64,000 nt of DNA from Blasia pusilla (lineage: Eukaryota; Marchantiophyta; Marchantiopsida; Blasiales), in contig CM114271.1 in the NCBI GenBank assembly GCA_050084515.1, forward strand, positions 53,320,001-53,384,000. Direction: 5' to 3'. Made by a program: the position numbers and the translations under genes. Numbering within the stretch: position 1 is the stretch's first letter; each line of letters starts with the position of its first letter. The notes beneath the pieces are model-generated. The model worked only from the letters and a program-made list of their open reading frames with translations, was not told the DNA's origin and did no database searches. Of the stretch, positions 43,626 to 57,010 are shown one piece after another.

Positions 43626-46379
43626 CCATACTCCCAAAAGCAGTCATACCTTTAAGGTTGAACTCGGGGAGTTTTCAAACTCATAATGGACTCCCACCCA
43701 TGCAAAGTTCATACTCTACTTATAATTTCATCTCCACTTATTTAGAAAATACATGATAAAATTAAAAAATATACAAGAAATCCACGAATGAAATGATGAA
43801 AATTCCTGTTAATAAACAAAACAAAACACTTTCTGCATATCTATTTCACTTATATAATAACAGTCATTTTCACTTAATGTAGAGTTAAATATGAAGACGG
43901 AGGAGGAAAGTGGCCTTGTGAATGTCACTGCAACTAAGGACACTCTACCGCAATTGCGTTCATGTGGAGGAGCTCCGCTCTGTGGAGAGACCCGGTGACA
44001 ATTGCCAGTTATCACCCGGTCGGTCCACGAGGCCGGGTATCCTCAAATATCGCCGGTATTCAGGGGACTCCGAGATGTGGAGCCGTAGTTCTCGCCACTC
44101 GTACTCTTCCAGCTAGCTACAGTACCTGTCCATGACTATCTGCAGGACCGACAGTCGGGCGCCGCCGGAGCGGACGGTCCGACTCCAGCAGAGGACCTGC
44201 GCCCAAGCGGACCGGTGTCGGCCCGCCACCCATCGGCCACTACTTCCCCCACTGTAGTTAAACTCGGCCCCTCTCATTTTCCTGAATAAATAAATATTAA
44301 ATTAAATTACTCGCACTAAATTAAACACAACTCTGTGAGTCTGTGACGGAAGAGATATTTTGGAGCTCACATGGTGCCACCTGAATGTTAAGGAATCCAA
44401 GAGAGGAAAAAGAAAAAGCAAGCCCCTTTAATCTCCTCCAGCTTGGATTTTGCGTGGGTGGATTTGCCCAAATGGACTTTCGAATCCAAAAGATTCTATA
44501 GATGACATGTGCCAGTTTTACCTGGAAAATCCCTCTGGTCTCGGTATTTTTTGTTGGGCTAGATGGATACGAAAAAAGTTCGTTTTGGCGTAGGATTCGG
44601 TGTAGGACGAGGGAGTAGGCTAATTTTCCCTGGCCTTGAACTAGTGTTCTTTTTTACCTCAGTTTTGACGCAGAGGGAAAAACTTCGTGAAAATAGAATG
44701 CTTTTATCCTTCGGATCCGCGAAATGGGAAGGAGTGAGTGATCATCATGTCATGTCACGATGTCATGCTGATGGCGCTGGTTAGTGCTAACCGGATAAGG
44801 ACTCTCTAAGCTTGGAGACGTGGCGAGTAGTGGCTCACCCACGTGTTCCACATCCCATATGTGTCTGTGGCGACGTGAGATGTATCTGGTGTTACGGATA
44901 CCGTCGGTGAAAAGAAAGCTTTGCAAATAATAAATTCATATGAATATAAGTAGATAATCCAATTTAGGATCATTTTCATTAATATTTAGCACACTGTAAT
45001 AAAGTCCACTTTATTATTAAAGCAAAGAGGACAAGAAACAAAAAAGTATGAAAAATAAAATGGAAACAAACCATCTCATAAGCCAATTTAAGGAGTTGTG
45101 AGCATAATCATTTGAAAAAAAAATCTGATATGAATATTAATGGTCAGTCATGAATGATGAGTGATTGTAAATCACTCGACTCAACGTATTAATGCCAATG
45201 CTTGTGCATGTTGTAATATTATCTAGATGCATTGAAGAAAACAAGCAATGATAATGAAGAGAAGATTACCATAAGGAGAGAAGATCACTAGAAGGGCAGA
45301 GTTAATAATTTTCCAATGAATGGTGACTACATGTTTTCAAGAAAGTATCGAAAGCTGCACATACGTGTAAGTGCCCAAAACCTTCCATCGGTCGCATGTC
45401 TAAGCACATAACTCAACTCCTTGATTCTATCTACTGCATCGGCCATAGAATCTTTGGAATATGCAACCCGACATACCAAGTTAAAAAACCACCACATAAC
45501 CCAGTAGGAAAAAGCCACCTCAGGATATAACAAGATCAATTCTTAGACAAGGGGTTGCTTGTATAGTAGAAGCATGTAGTTGCTCTTGCCCAATGGTGTA
45601 CCTTGGATTACAAGCCACTTATGCTAATACTTCCTTGATTATATCATAGGTCGTTATTTGTTTGTTCTCCACCATATGCACATTGGAGAATATGGATATC
45701 CTTGCATCAATGGGCATATAGAATTAGGCATACCTAAAAGAGAAGGATGAGGAAGTCTAAGGAGTAGCATTGGAGTTGTCAAGAAAATACTTCATTGAAG
45801 ACAAATCGGAAAAATAAAATGATTTGTAATAAGTCATATATGCTTCCCTCTTGCACAAGAATATGAATGTAGATAAGCTTGAAGAGTATTAAAGGATATT
45901 ATGGGCAGAATTTTGTTAAAGTCAATTTCGTAGAAACTCTCGGAGAAAAGCCATTGAAATCGATCAAACCCTTCTATAATCAATTATTTCAAAGGGGCTA
46001 GAATTGCTTTTGGAGCACAAGGAGATAGATCACATTGAACATTGGGACATGGTTTTTCCATTTCTTAATATCAGATAGAGTTTTTGGATCGGGATTGATA
46101 ATTTTTAAACATATGATTAAAAAGTTGAATTAATCTAAGAAAACTTTCATCACAAAAATATTTAGAAAGAGCACTATTTTCTTTGTCCACAACCTTCTAA
46201 TCCAAAATCATACAACTCATAAAGTATGATTATTTTCCAAACTAATTTTTTTTGTGAATTTTATAAGTGGGAAATTTATTTTCAAGTGGACATAGAAGGC
46301 ATTAATGAAAGAGAATGGAAGAAGGCCATAAGAAGTATAAGAACCAAAGACTTGGAGAGTCAAGGAAGTCCTTATCCAC
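43626..46379. other. Mostly unassigned DNA with a GC-rich patch
   Basis: 43900-44270 is GC-rich (cccggt, gccgccggagcgg) within AT-rich DNA, but no protein family is visible. The rest is AT-rich. A minus frame at 45327-45539 is open for 70 codons with no recognised domain. Confidence 0.35.
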
Positions 46380-46950
46380 ATTTGGATCGGATAGAAAAGA
46401 TAAAGGGGAAACCTCATGAAACCTAACTTCGCCAACAACATAACAAATATGAGCAACTACTGAAAGAAACATCACTATAGAAAAAAGGGCATATAGGAAT
46501 AATTTCAAACATAACTTAAGCCCATTTTAGAAGCTTATTGGCATGAGCATACAACCACATACTAGCTGCAAAGCAATGGTTATATGTTATATATAAATAT
46601 ATAAGAGCTCGATAACAAAGGAAAACCCATTTCTCAATTGGAGGAGACTGGTACACTTGGTAAGGAAGAGTCAAACCTCTAACTTGTGGCTCCATACATC
46701 TCAATAGATGATTTGACAAAGTGATTCGTTCATGAAGATATCTACAGAGTTGAATCTTCTTCCCCTACTGTTGTTACCATTGTCATTCTTTATGGCAATC
46801 TCCCTCAGGTTATCAAATTTTTCCGCATTGATCCTTGCATAGGATCTATAACCATACCCTCTGCCACAACCATACCAATCTCCCATGTCATATTCAAATC
46901 TCCTTAGATAAGGGAATCTCTTACTAATTTTTATCACTCTATGTAAACAT
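46380..46950. repeat. Unclassified repeat family, copy 1
   Basis: Shares an ordered series of blocks with 58310-59100 and 63075-63500: ctaacttcgccaacaaca, aacccatttctc, gtcaaacctcta, catctcaatag, gcaatctccct. No transposase or RT is visible, so the class is unknown. Confidence 0.55.
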
Positions 46951-48814
46951 GGAATCCACTATTGTAAGCAATTAAAAAACATAATCTTCCAAAAAAATTT
47001 GTAAGTGGCTATCCTTTCAACTCCCATGGGACCTCGTGAAAAATACACACAAAGTGTATCCGTACTCTAACAATATTCACAATATGCTGAATTGACCGTT
47101 GCTGGTTGGGAAAAGTCTAAACGGATTCGCATTGCTATACTTAAGGCACGTGATAAGATACTCATTTCAAAATGAAGGGTTGAACACTTGCCCCCCCTTA
47201 TTAAGTAGGTCCCCTTTCAAGAATGGAAGTCATTATGTCTTGTTGTAAATATAGTTGAGAAGTGGCGAGAAATTTTTCAGAAAATATATGGTGTTGGGTT
47301 ATGATTTTAAAATATAGAATTCATACCACTTAATAATTACAAAATTCATTGGCCCTTACTAGATTGGAGATTCACAAGAACTTTAAACTATGGAAATATG
47401 GGTCTTTCCCTTATTATGAAAATAAGTAAATAAAGACATAGTTAGAGAATGCCTATTGGCTAATTGAATGATTTGGGTTTCTAAGATGCTCAAACTATGA
47501 AAGTGTTGTTGAACACTCTGTAGAATAAATTCTCAGATACGTATGCTATGATATTTATATATGTAGTCGTCGAGTAAGAGTGTGTAGTGCGCCTTGGTGG
47601 GGAGGCTACGTGCATAGCTAGGTTTGGAGACTCGAGAGCTCACAAATGACTTTTGGGCCTCCCTTGGTGATATGTGTGCACTAGGCATCCGCTAGGGGCT
47701 TTTTGGGACCTTCTTGGAGATTTCTTGGATATGCTTAGAGTTTGTTTTCAATTATTAGTGAGCACAACTAGAGATTTTGGTGTCCACATTGCTCCATTCC
47801 ACGTCCATTTTTGCCAAGAGCTGCTACTATGTGAGTCCATCAAAATTTCCAGTTTACGAGGCTATTTTTTGCAACTCTATCGTCCTGCACTTCTTTGCAA
47901 GTCTTGATATTCGTTCTACAATACAACTTCCTAACTTGCATTGAGCTCACAAATAGCACCTTTGGAGACTTGCAAAGTCCAAGTCCTAGGGCTCGTATAA
48001 GAGTCGCAACTTGCAAGTCATTTGTGAGTCTTGGAACTCACAAATAGTCATTTATAAGTGCTAGAATTGAATTCTTAGCCATAAATTCCCTTATCACCTC
48101 CAAGCTGCTCCATTTGTTTTTATCCTTGTCACTTTTCAAGACTCCTCTTTTGACTTTGCAAAGAGTTTATTTTCATCTTGAGATTTTTTGGGTTTTTTTT
48201 AAGTTGAAGGATACATAGATGAGTGAAGTTCATTTTACTACATTTTCATTTTCCAAAATATTTTACACTAAACTTAGTCTACAAGACTAATTTAAGACTA
48301 CTTGGACTTGCAATCACTCGCAAATGACACACAAAGCTATGAGTACTATCCAAGCATTTTATAACTAAGTTATGAAAAGTGATAATAAAAAAAGATTGAC
48401 TTGCATGCTCCTTCAAAACCCTAAGCAAAGGTGGAGATAAATACTTATCACCTAATATGTCATCAGTTGAAGCTACCATGTGTTATCCATAATCAAACTT
48501 AACTACACACTTAACACCATAGGTAATGACAATCGTCATTAACTCTTATAACAACTCGACAACTACCACTATTAACACCCATTCCTAGGGCATGATCTAA
48601 AATAAAGATGGATATAATACCCATTCAATTTGCACCAAGTCTACACACATTCCAACTCCAATAGAACACATATGAGTCCAACACCTAATCAACTTCTATT
48701 GAATCCACATACATCTCATACTAGGGTACGATACAAATCTCATACTAAAATACCTCATCATGTGATATGTATTAATGGATGTGATGCGTTTTTTTTTTAT
48801 GTTATGTCGGTGTT
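46951..48814. other. AT-rich DNA, nothing recognised
   Basis: Frequent stops in all frames, no repeat I could match within the window. Confidence 0.35.
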
Positions 48815-48872
48815 ATATTAATGTGTATGTGTGACAATGATGTATGTTGTGTAGTGATGTGTAACGCATGAC
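48815..48872 (+). repeat. Fragment of the gypsy LTR end block
   Basis: tgtgtgacaatgatgtatgt and gtgtagtgatgtgtaacg parallel the end of the 130-base block of gypsy B (20230-20282). The rest of the LTR is not visible. Confidence 0.4.
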
Positions 48873-51249
48873 ACAATTTTAAAATATTATTACGTAAAAA
48901 TATTTTCTTGTTCTTACATATATGAAGAAATTATTTGATGGATCTTTTGAAACCCTCTTGAATCTATGAATTCCAAAATTTTGAAATTGATTTCCCCTTA
49001 TATGGTAGAGAATTTCCATTAAAAAAAATCATACACTTGACCCTCAAAAATGACAAAGAAAAACAACAACATCCCGAGAAGGGAAACCGCGAGAAAGGCA
49101 AAAAGAAATTTAGGGAAAAAAACCAACTCAATGAAACTCCGATCTAGAATCCTGCATGAACCATAGGGGTTGGTCGGATTTGAATGGATGAATGACAACC
49201 AAGAGCCCCCCATAATATCACCGTAGAATTTCATTGTAAACAATAAGAAGGTCCACGAGAATCGATGAGTATCGAGAGAATGACAGCCATATTTTGAGTG
49301 AATTATCCAGTTTTTGGACATATGTGTCCAAAAACTTCGAAATGTACGAAGGAAGTGGAAATTCACAAGACACATTCTTTTTTCGTTCCATTCTTTTAAT
49401 GAAAAATTCAAAAGTTTAAAATACCTTACCTTTTCGGTAAAAGCTCCGGATGGAATACATGTTGCTTTTGTCGTCTTGTTAACTCACCAGAACGACGCGT
49501 GCCAATCATGGCGAGTAATCGAGGCACGGTCGTGCGAGATCTGCGTTAGTTGCTCCGTTGGTCGGTTCCGTTAGGGCGGTGGAGACGCCCTTATGCCGTC
49601 CGTCACGGAGGCGCCTGTAAGACTCATGCCGGCGTGGCCCATTCGCGTGTGTTCGTTCGTTCGATGTGGCCTTTGCAGGCCGGAGGACGCGAGCGCCCAT
49701 GGGACTAAGGACGAACGAAAGTGCCGACTTCGATTTCCGTGCCTCCCCTTGCAAGGGCTTCTCAGAATCTCAACTTCTCACGTTCTTTCATTCACGGTTA
49801 TCTTAGCGTTGGCTTAGCTTAGCTCAGCTGCGCCGGGAGCAGACTGTTGCGCAGGCCGGGGCAGGCAGCCACTGCGGAACAGTAGAGATTTCCCGCGATG
49901 TCGTGGGGGGGGGGTACGTGGAGATTTGACCGCGCATGAGCTGCAGTTGCGTGGCGGGGCGTGAATGGCGACGCTGCGCTTAGATCTCCGTGAATGAACG
50001 TGGGCCCCCCAGTAGGACGACGACACGCACGCTAATCCCGGGGGTCCTCAGCAGTTGCCGAAAAGATAGATAAAAGCCGCCCCGAGACAAAGAAAGCGAA
50101 GGCACTCTCTCTCTCTCTTTGTGCGTGTTTGCTCCCACCTGGACAATATTATCACCGCATCCTTCATTCTCTGCCATAGCGATCGGATCGGGTAATCCGG
50201 ATTGTCAAAGGAATCGTCGCCAGCCCGAAACCCCGCCCGACTACTGGTTTTGGGCGCACTGATTGATGATCGGTGAAAATGCACTGCGGCAACTTGTGAC
50301 GAATCGATGCGCGGTGCCCCGTCGAGCCTCTCTCTTTCTCTCGATTGCCTGATTGGTACACACAGTGATAGTCCGGACCGGATCTCCTTCGGGTTGCAGC
50401 GACTCATTGAAGGCGGACGTATGGAGAAGGTGTAGGGAGCAGGAGAAGCAGCAGCGCCATGTGGTGGTTGTGAGGAGTCATGTGCCCTGAGCGAAGAAAG
50501 AACCGCGTCTACCATTGATGACTCCACCTGATAATGCTTTCTGTGCACTCGAGAAGAACCGCCCGCAAAGATCGCTCGGTGCCTGACCTCTCTCGCTTTA
50601 GAAAGAACCGACGGCTTCGCCTTCCGCGCCGCACCTCCACCGAATTAGCGCGACATCCCCTCCGAATCGGAATTCCTACCAGACCGACAGTGGAACGCTC
50701 GCCCGGCATTGAACGTTGTGATCCGTGACAGGTTCCTGTCCAGATTTCCGCAGCTGTTGCAATCCTCGGAACGTCGCACCATTGGAAAGCCTTTTTGTCA
50801 ATCAGCGGGATCCATAATTCGCAACCACCATCTCCTCAATTTTATCGAGTGCCCCTTTCTCCTGCGCTAGTCGGCCTCTTCGGACTGCAAGCGACGATCA
50901 ATCTAATAGCCTCGAGTTGGAGCTCACCTGATACACGTCCCTTCGTAGTGCCTTCGCCTTCGAATTCTCCTCGTCCTTCATCAAATTTCAGAGATACAGT
51001 CCACGGGACATTTGCGATCACCCCTCACCCACCGACTTACCTACCTGCCAATGAACCACCCACCCACCGGTACTCCGCAGCTGAAGAAAGCAAAGACCGA
51101 CTAAAAGAGAGCGTATCAGGTCTTTCATATCAATTTCAAGAAAAGCGTGACGTACGTGAGTAGGGAAGCACTGGAGAGCTTGTGAAGTCTGTGAAGTGGA
51201 AGGCAGCAATAGGGAATCGGTGAGGGTGCGATTGGAGGGTGGGAATTCG
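48873..51249. other. Upstream region of the XB3-like gene
   Basis: Composition changes from AT-rich to GC-rich near 49480. The GC-rich part (49480-51249) probably holds the promoter and 5' untranslated sequence of the gene starting at 51250. A CT run lies near 50107-50120. Several open frames occur on both strands, the longest 166 codons (50048-50548, minus), without a recognised family. No TATA box can be assigned with confidence. Confidence 0.45.
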
Positions 51250-53559
51250 ATGGGGCAGAAGCTTACGATCAGCTGCGGGAACACGGTTGGACAGCAGTTG
51301 TTTGCGGCCATTCGAGAAGGGGATGTGGAGCTCGTGGAGCGGATGCTGTGGCAACATCCTAAGCTTCTGAACGCTGGACTTTTCTACGATCGCGTCGCAC
51401 CTCTTCACGTCGCGGCTCAACACGGCCAGCTCCAGGTACGAATCACGCACAAGCGAACAAGATGGCGCTCTTGGAGCGAATCCCTTCTCCCCAATCTCGT
51501 GGATATGGAGATCACCTTCCATTCCATTGCTTTCCATTCCATTCAATTCGACCTCCTCAGGAACTCGTGGGTCTATCGCTGGAGAGAGCTAATCACAGGA
51601 AGTGTGACGCTTCGGCAATCTGAGGAGGGACTGTTGAGGATCACGAGTCCGTGTGGTCAGACATGTCGAGCACTGCTGTGCGATGAGCTGCAGCTCTTCC
51701 AGGACTCGTAGAAGAAAGCACTTGTATGCACTGGGCTATATATCGGTGAGGAAGAGAGATCTCCCATTCCAGTTCCAAAGTGTTTCGATCTGGAGCTCTC
51801 AACCCTTCCTGAGGGAACAGATTTTCCACATCGCTGCTGCTGCTGATTGATTCATCGCAGTTGCTGCATGTTCTTGATCAAACGTCGTGCAATCTGGCCG
51901 ATGGGTACTACCCTCGCCGTATGGAGAGCAACGTTGAATCCTCAAACCATCCATTGCCATGACAATCGAGTCCCGAGCAGCGCGTGCTCCAGACGCTCGA
52001 TGTTGAGCAAATTGTAGAAAGTGCTAAGGCCAATGTTCTAATCGGTTCATTGAGCTCGCCGGTTCCATCAAGAGACGGACCTCTCTCTAGTGACATAGAT
52101 CCCTGGGATGGAAGCTCTCCCATCTTCTACCGAAAAAAATTTAGTCATGAGTCAATTGCTGCGCCGGACTTTATTCATCTGCTCCAGACGCATTTCTCTC
52201 AAGGACTCGAGAGTTGTGAGTTTTTTAACAGTTAGCGACTGGAGAGTGATAGTATGGGCTTTGCTTTCCCACAATCGGGTCCAGTCCAATTGGACGCCAC
52301 AGACCGAATGCAGAGAAGTAGTAAGGCGAGAGTGGAGGTGCGGGTGTGATGGATTGATTCAGAGCCCGGAGCTCTGAGCTAAGCTTGACCGAACGAGTGA
52401 GAGTGGATCGTATCGAGGCGAAGTGGTAGTTTTTAGACCGAGGAGAGGATGGTCCGAGATGCGGATGACGTCGTTCCCTCACTCACAATTTTCCCCCGAC
52501 TTATTTCAATGTTCAGATTCTATCGATGCTGTTGGAGCGCGGCGCTGAGGTCAACATTTTGAACAGCAGTGGACAGGTGAACTCCTCGTCCTCTCTGGAA
52601 TCGAATTTGTGCACATCTCTTCTTCTCCTCTTCCTCCTCCTCCTTCTCGCTCTCTCTCAATAATTCACTCCATTCATTCATATGATTACCAGTTGACGAG
52701 AGCAGGAAGATTCACTGACTGGGCTCGTAATGAGGCGAAGTGCAGACCCCACTGATGCTAGCATGTAAAGGCGGACGCTGGACGTGCGTGGAGCCCTTGC
52801 TGCAAGCCGGAGCAAACGTAAGACTCAGCCCCACTCCTCGCAACAGTCTCGACCTGCCCTCGCGACGTCATGCCGTTCAATTAGGAACTTCCGTTGCGTG
52901 CGTTGTTCGTTGGTGCGCGAGGGCTACCACCTGCGGCCCGAAAACCGAACTTTGTACATTTGTTGCTTGGAATGAGAGCATGAGACAGACGGACGGTTTT
53001 CAGTAGTCACTGCTTACGCTTCCGCCTTAGGATGACGCCTGGCTGTTTCCACGGTTCGTCTGTCCGCAGGTTCTGGCATTCGACCACCCGAGATCGAGGA
53101 CATGTCTGCACTACGCATCGAGAGGCGGGCACACGGAGTGCGTTCGTCGCGTTCTCGCGGCTGCAAATCAGGGTGCGGTGGTTACTTCGTGGGGCTTCGT
53201 GAGGTTCGTGAACGTTAAAGACACGAACGGATTCACGCCGCTGCACATGGCGGCGAGAGCCGGGCATGGCGGCGTCCTGAGGCTCCTCCTCGACAGCGGA
53301 GCGCTCGTCAACGCTACCACCGCCACCAATGGCAACGGGTCAGTGCGTCTCCTCCTCGATCACCTCTCTCGAGTGTTTCGAGATTCGGATGAGGCGATCA
53401 TCCGAGTCCGATTTCGTATGTCGGTGCGAGGGTTGTGTCACACGACGCGCAACTAGTGGTGCTTTCGTTTGTAGCTTGAAACTCTCCGAATCCCTTCGTC
53501 CGAGTCTAGTAATCTGGACTCGCCGAAAGGGACAGTGGAGAAATGCTGAAGAAAACAGT

Positions 53560-53606
<47 letters not shown>

Positions 53607-55579
53607 GCTGAAAGGAAGAGGGATATATTCTGATTCTCGTCTCGGTAGATCGCGGTCGTGGAGAACTCGTGAATGCAGCGCATGTCGACTGTTTCTGGGT
53701 AGATTCTAATCGCCGCACGCGATGTCAGATGTTTTTGGTGTGAGAGATCTGAGGTAATGAAAGAATGGAAGTCTCAGCAAATGAAGATAGAAGAGAATGA
53801 GAGGAGAGAATCGATCCACTTTCCGAAGCCGCAACTCTCACTCTCACTCTACATGTCTAAAATTAACAGGCCCGGGCATGGGAGCTCGCCCATCCACTAC
53901 GCTGCGCGCGGAGGGTCGGTCGAGTGCGTGCGCGAGCTGCTGGCGTGGGGAGCAGATCGAACTCAGCGTGATTTCATCGGGTACTTCCTCCGTGGAAATC
54001 GATTCCCGCTCTACCTTTCAACTCTGCGAGCAATTTCCTCACTACATCCTGTTTCATCGATTTGACCGACTGATTGACTTCTTGATTTATTGACTGGTTG
54101 GTGGGTCGGATGATTGCTGTCCAGGTTCACGCCTTTCGGGATAGCGCTGAAGCACAACAACACGGCGTGCTCTGCTCTGCTGAACCCCAACGCGGCTGAG
54201 CCTTTGGTGTGGCCTTCCCCATGGAAGTTCATCAGCGAGCTCGAGCCCGAAGCCAAGACGTTGTTGGAGGCCGCTCTCGCGCAGGCCAACGACGAGCGAG
54301 ATCGGGAGTTGTCAACGATTCCTTCTCAATCATCTGCTTCCGCTTCCTCTGCGCAATCCAACCGCTCCCGCAAGCACAGAAGGACCTTGGCTGCCATGTT
54401 GGCCTCCCCCGACCACCGCGTTGAAGTTGCTCCCCCTCCTCCTCCTCCTCCTCCTCCTCCTGCTGTAGGGGAGGAAAGACATGAGAAACCTCAAGAAGCC
54501 AGGACCGGCACCGAGGATCCCATTGAGGTAAGGCCACTCTTCAATACTCTATTCCAAGTCTGCTGAGGAAGTTGTTGATTCCGGCGAAGAAATAATGTCA
54601 GTTCTGTAGAGTGTATGCTTCTGGATTGATAGCAGTCGTGCGGCAGTTAGGGGTTCAATTTGAATGAGAGGTATGTAAGAGCCTCTTCATACTTCATCTT
54701 AGCCGCGATCTTCCACCGTCATCTGCACGGGAGCTGTGGAGGCAGCAGTCAGAGAGTGTTGCTACACTTCCTTGGCCACAGCACCGAGTCTTCACGTTGA
54801 GTGTATCTCCAATTTCTGTGGCTCGAAAGTTGTGCGATTTGCATTACAATTCACTTCTTGATCTGCCAGTTTTGATCCGCCTGAGCCCTTTTCTCCAGAG
54901 AACTCTCCTTCTCTGATTCACCCCGAAGTCCATATCCGTAGCACGCTTCCTTCTTCCTTCTCTCGAATTAGATTTGGTGTGATCTGATCCGATCTGTTTT
55001 CAGACTCTCGGAAGTGATTCAAGACTTGGTGGGAGTTCTACAGCCGTAGAGTGACAGTGAATAGGTGTGCTGAAATCAGTGAGCCCGGAGCACAGACTCT
55101 GAGGGAGTGAGTTCTGATTGAGGATGTGGCAATGAGACGGTTCGAAACTGATCGAAATCGTGTGTGATTGTGCGCGTGGCGAACAGACCGGAGGCCTGGG
55201 AGTGCAGGAAATGTGCTGCATCTGCTTCGAACAATTCTGCACAATCGAGGTGAAAGAATGTGGGCACCAAATGTGCGCCACATGTACCCTTTCTCTCTGC
55301 TGCCACAACAAACCCAATCCAGCCATCCCCTACTCCCCGCCTCCCTCCTGCCCCTTCTGTCGTCGCAACATCGGTCACCTCATCATCGCTCGCCCCAAAC
55401 CGAAACCCCAAGAGATCAAGGACAAAATTAAGTCCAGAAGGTTGCGACGATCGGGCGGCTCGCGGCACGGTTCCAGAAGCGGCTCCGGCGGCAAGGGCTC
55501 CTTCAGCGGCAGATGCGCATCAGGCGGGCGGGGTGCGTCGGCGAGAATCGCAGACATCGACTGGCTCAATCGGTTGTAA
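51250..55579 (+). CDS. Ankyrin-repeat RING E3 ubiquitin ligase, XB3/XBAT type
   Basis: Seven exons: 51250-51435, 52517-52576, 52746-52817, 53070-53338, 53870-53980, 54125-54527, 55187-55579. All introns are GT-AG, phases join, and there is no stop before the TAA, giving 497 residues. It begins MGQKLT, a possible N-myristoylation site that would tether it to membrane. Five ankyrin repeats span about residues 46-232 (APLHVAAQHGQ, TPLMLACKGGR, TCLHYASRGGH, TPLHMAARAGH, SPIHYAARGGS). Then comes the family block NPNAAEPLVWPSPWKFISEL, a nine-Pro stretch, and a C3HC4 RING at about 377-425 (CCIC, CGHQMCATC, CPFC). RING ligases pass ubiquitin from an E2 to a bound target; ankyrins bind the target. In rice, XB3 acts with the immune receptor XA21; whether this orthologue does so is unknown. 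The Gly/Arg/Ser-rich tail is atypical. The acceptor of exon 7 could instead be at 55208. Confidence 0.9.
53563..53601 (+). repeat. GA microsatellite in intron 4 of the XB3-like gene
   Basis: About 19 uninterrupted GA units within the 531-base intron 4. Length-variable runs like this are common near plant genes. Confidence 0.9.
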
Positions 55580-56884
55580 TCCGATACGATCGATCGAGTC
55601 TGCATCGGAATTCCAACGCAGCGCGCTCTCTCACGAACTCCATCAAATCACCGTAATTAATCTTGAAACCCTCCTCACTCGGACAGGACAGCGCGTCCAG
55701 GGATTTTTTCGCGCTCTGACCAGAAGACCCTCGCAGCTGTAGCACTTCAAGATTCTTGATGCAAGAAATTGAGTCCTCAGCTCAATTTTTCCAAACCGTT
55801 TCAGCCGATCCTCTCAAACTGGACAGATCCCAAAGAGCTCACTATCCAAGCTTCTTGTCCTCAAACGCACCGTTCGGAGAAGAAGACACTCGACCACTCA
55901 CTCATCCCTCGCACCTCATGTGATTGTGGCGAACTTTCCTGCCACCGATTCTTTGAAGCTGCAGCTCCGTGGCGGTTAATTACACACACGATAAATGAAT
56001 ATAGTCAAGCTCGTAGGAGGCGGACCGGTGTTTGCAGTGGCTTGATTCCTGCAGATTCTCCAGTGTGATTACTGCGGCGCAAGTCGTACGTGCGTGCGTA
56101 TGGCTAAACATTTGTGTAAAGTATATATACACTCCATCTGTCGTAGGGCAAGTGCTCGTTTGGAAACCGTCCAAATCCCGACGTGACATTGTACCAATTT
56201 CGATGAACTCTCGAGCGATTGTTGCTCCCAACTCAATTGATTAAATTTGTTCGCAGCCTCTGCGCTTTCTCCGATTTCATGCCTTAGAATATTATGCTTC
56301 CCATCAAATGTGAAGTCGCATGTTTGATGCATCCGAGTATGTTTGGCCCCATCCGAGCTCTCTCTGCTGCTCACCCCTAAGAGAGGGAAGGGGATCTACC
56401 CACACAGAGAACTTTGAAATTCATTCTCAAAGTATTAGGGAACCTTTTGGTATGAGGGAAATTGAGGTTATGTCTTTCGTTACGAGAGTGAGTTTGGCTT
56501 GTTATTTGTTTATTGCCATGGAAGCTCCAAAATGTAAATCGGAGCTTTCCTTTTGCCCATATTGGATAGGTGTATCCCTCACCATAAACCCCAAATGGAA
56601 TATAATACATACTTCCAAAGAGTTCGAGCATTCTCTCGGCTTTGTTTAGTAAGACACGTAATCTAAAATAGTGCCATGACTTCATTATCTCACTTTTACC
56701 ATGCATTTTGGAAACACAATGAGTTTAAAACTTCATATGCATTTAGGAAACGCACTAAGTTTCGTATGCATTTGGGAAACATGCTAAGTTTATATTTTCA
56801 TACCCCCAACTTGATTCGTGAATTATGAAGCATTAATAAGAGAGACTAGTATGAGGCTAGCCTCAGCCACAAAGGATCAACCAT
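55580..56884. other. 3' flank of the XB3-like gene, then unassigned DNA
   Basis: No clear polyadenylation signal was fixed. Near 56360-56650 a stretch gagagagggaaggggatc...ggtatgaggg vaguely resembles gypsy LTR promoter sequence (purine-rich, then tatgag), but the match is too weak to call. Confidence 0.35.
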
Positions 56885-57010
56885 ATTTCACACATATTCA
56901 AATTTATTTGATGTTGCATGTAGTATAGGAAACATTTTTATCGCAATTGTCATGTGTCATACCAATAGGAAGGTCTTTGCAAATCAAGAAAGCTCTCTCT
57001 AATAATAATA
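56885..57010. repeat. Third, diverged copy of the 62-kb tandem unit
   Basis: Shares attcaaattta, gatgttgcat, ggaaacattttt, catgtgtc and ttgcaaatcaagaa with the units at 62212-62620. The hairpin end is not present here. Confidence 0.6.

Noticed and set aside
51436-52516. Extra exons in intron 1 of the XB3-like gene
   Set aside because: Several short open frames occur, but exon 1 joins exon 2 in phase to give a continuous ankyrin repeat (HGQLQ to ILSML), leaving no room for another exon.
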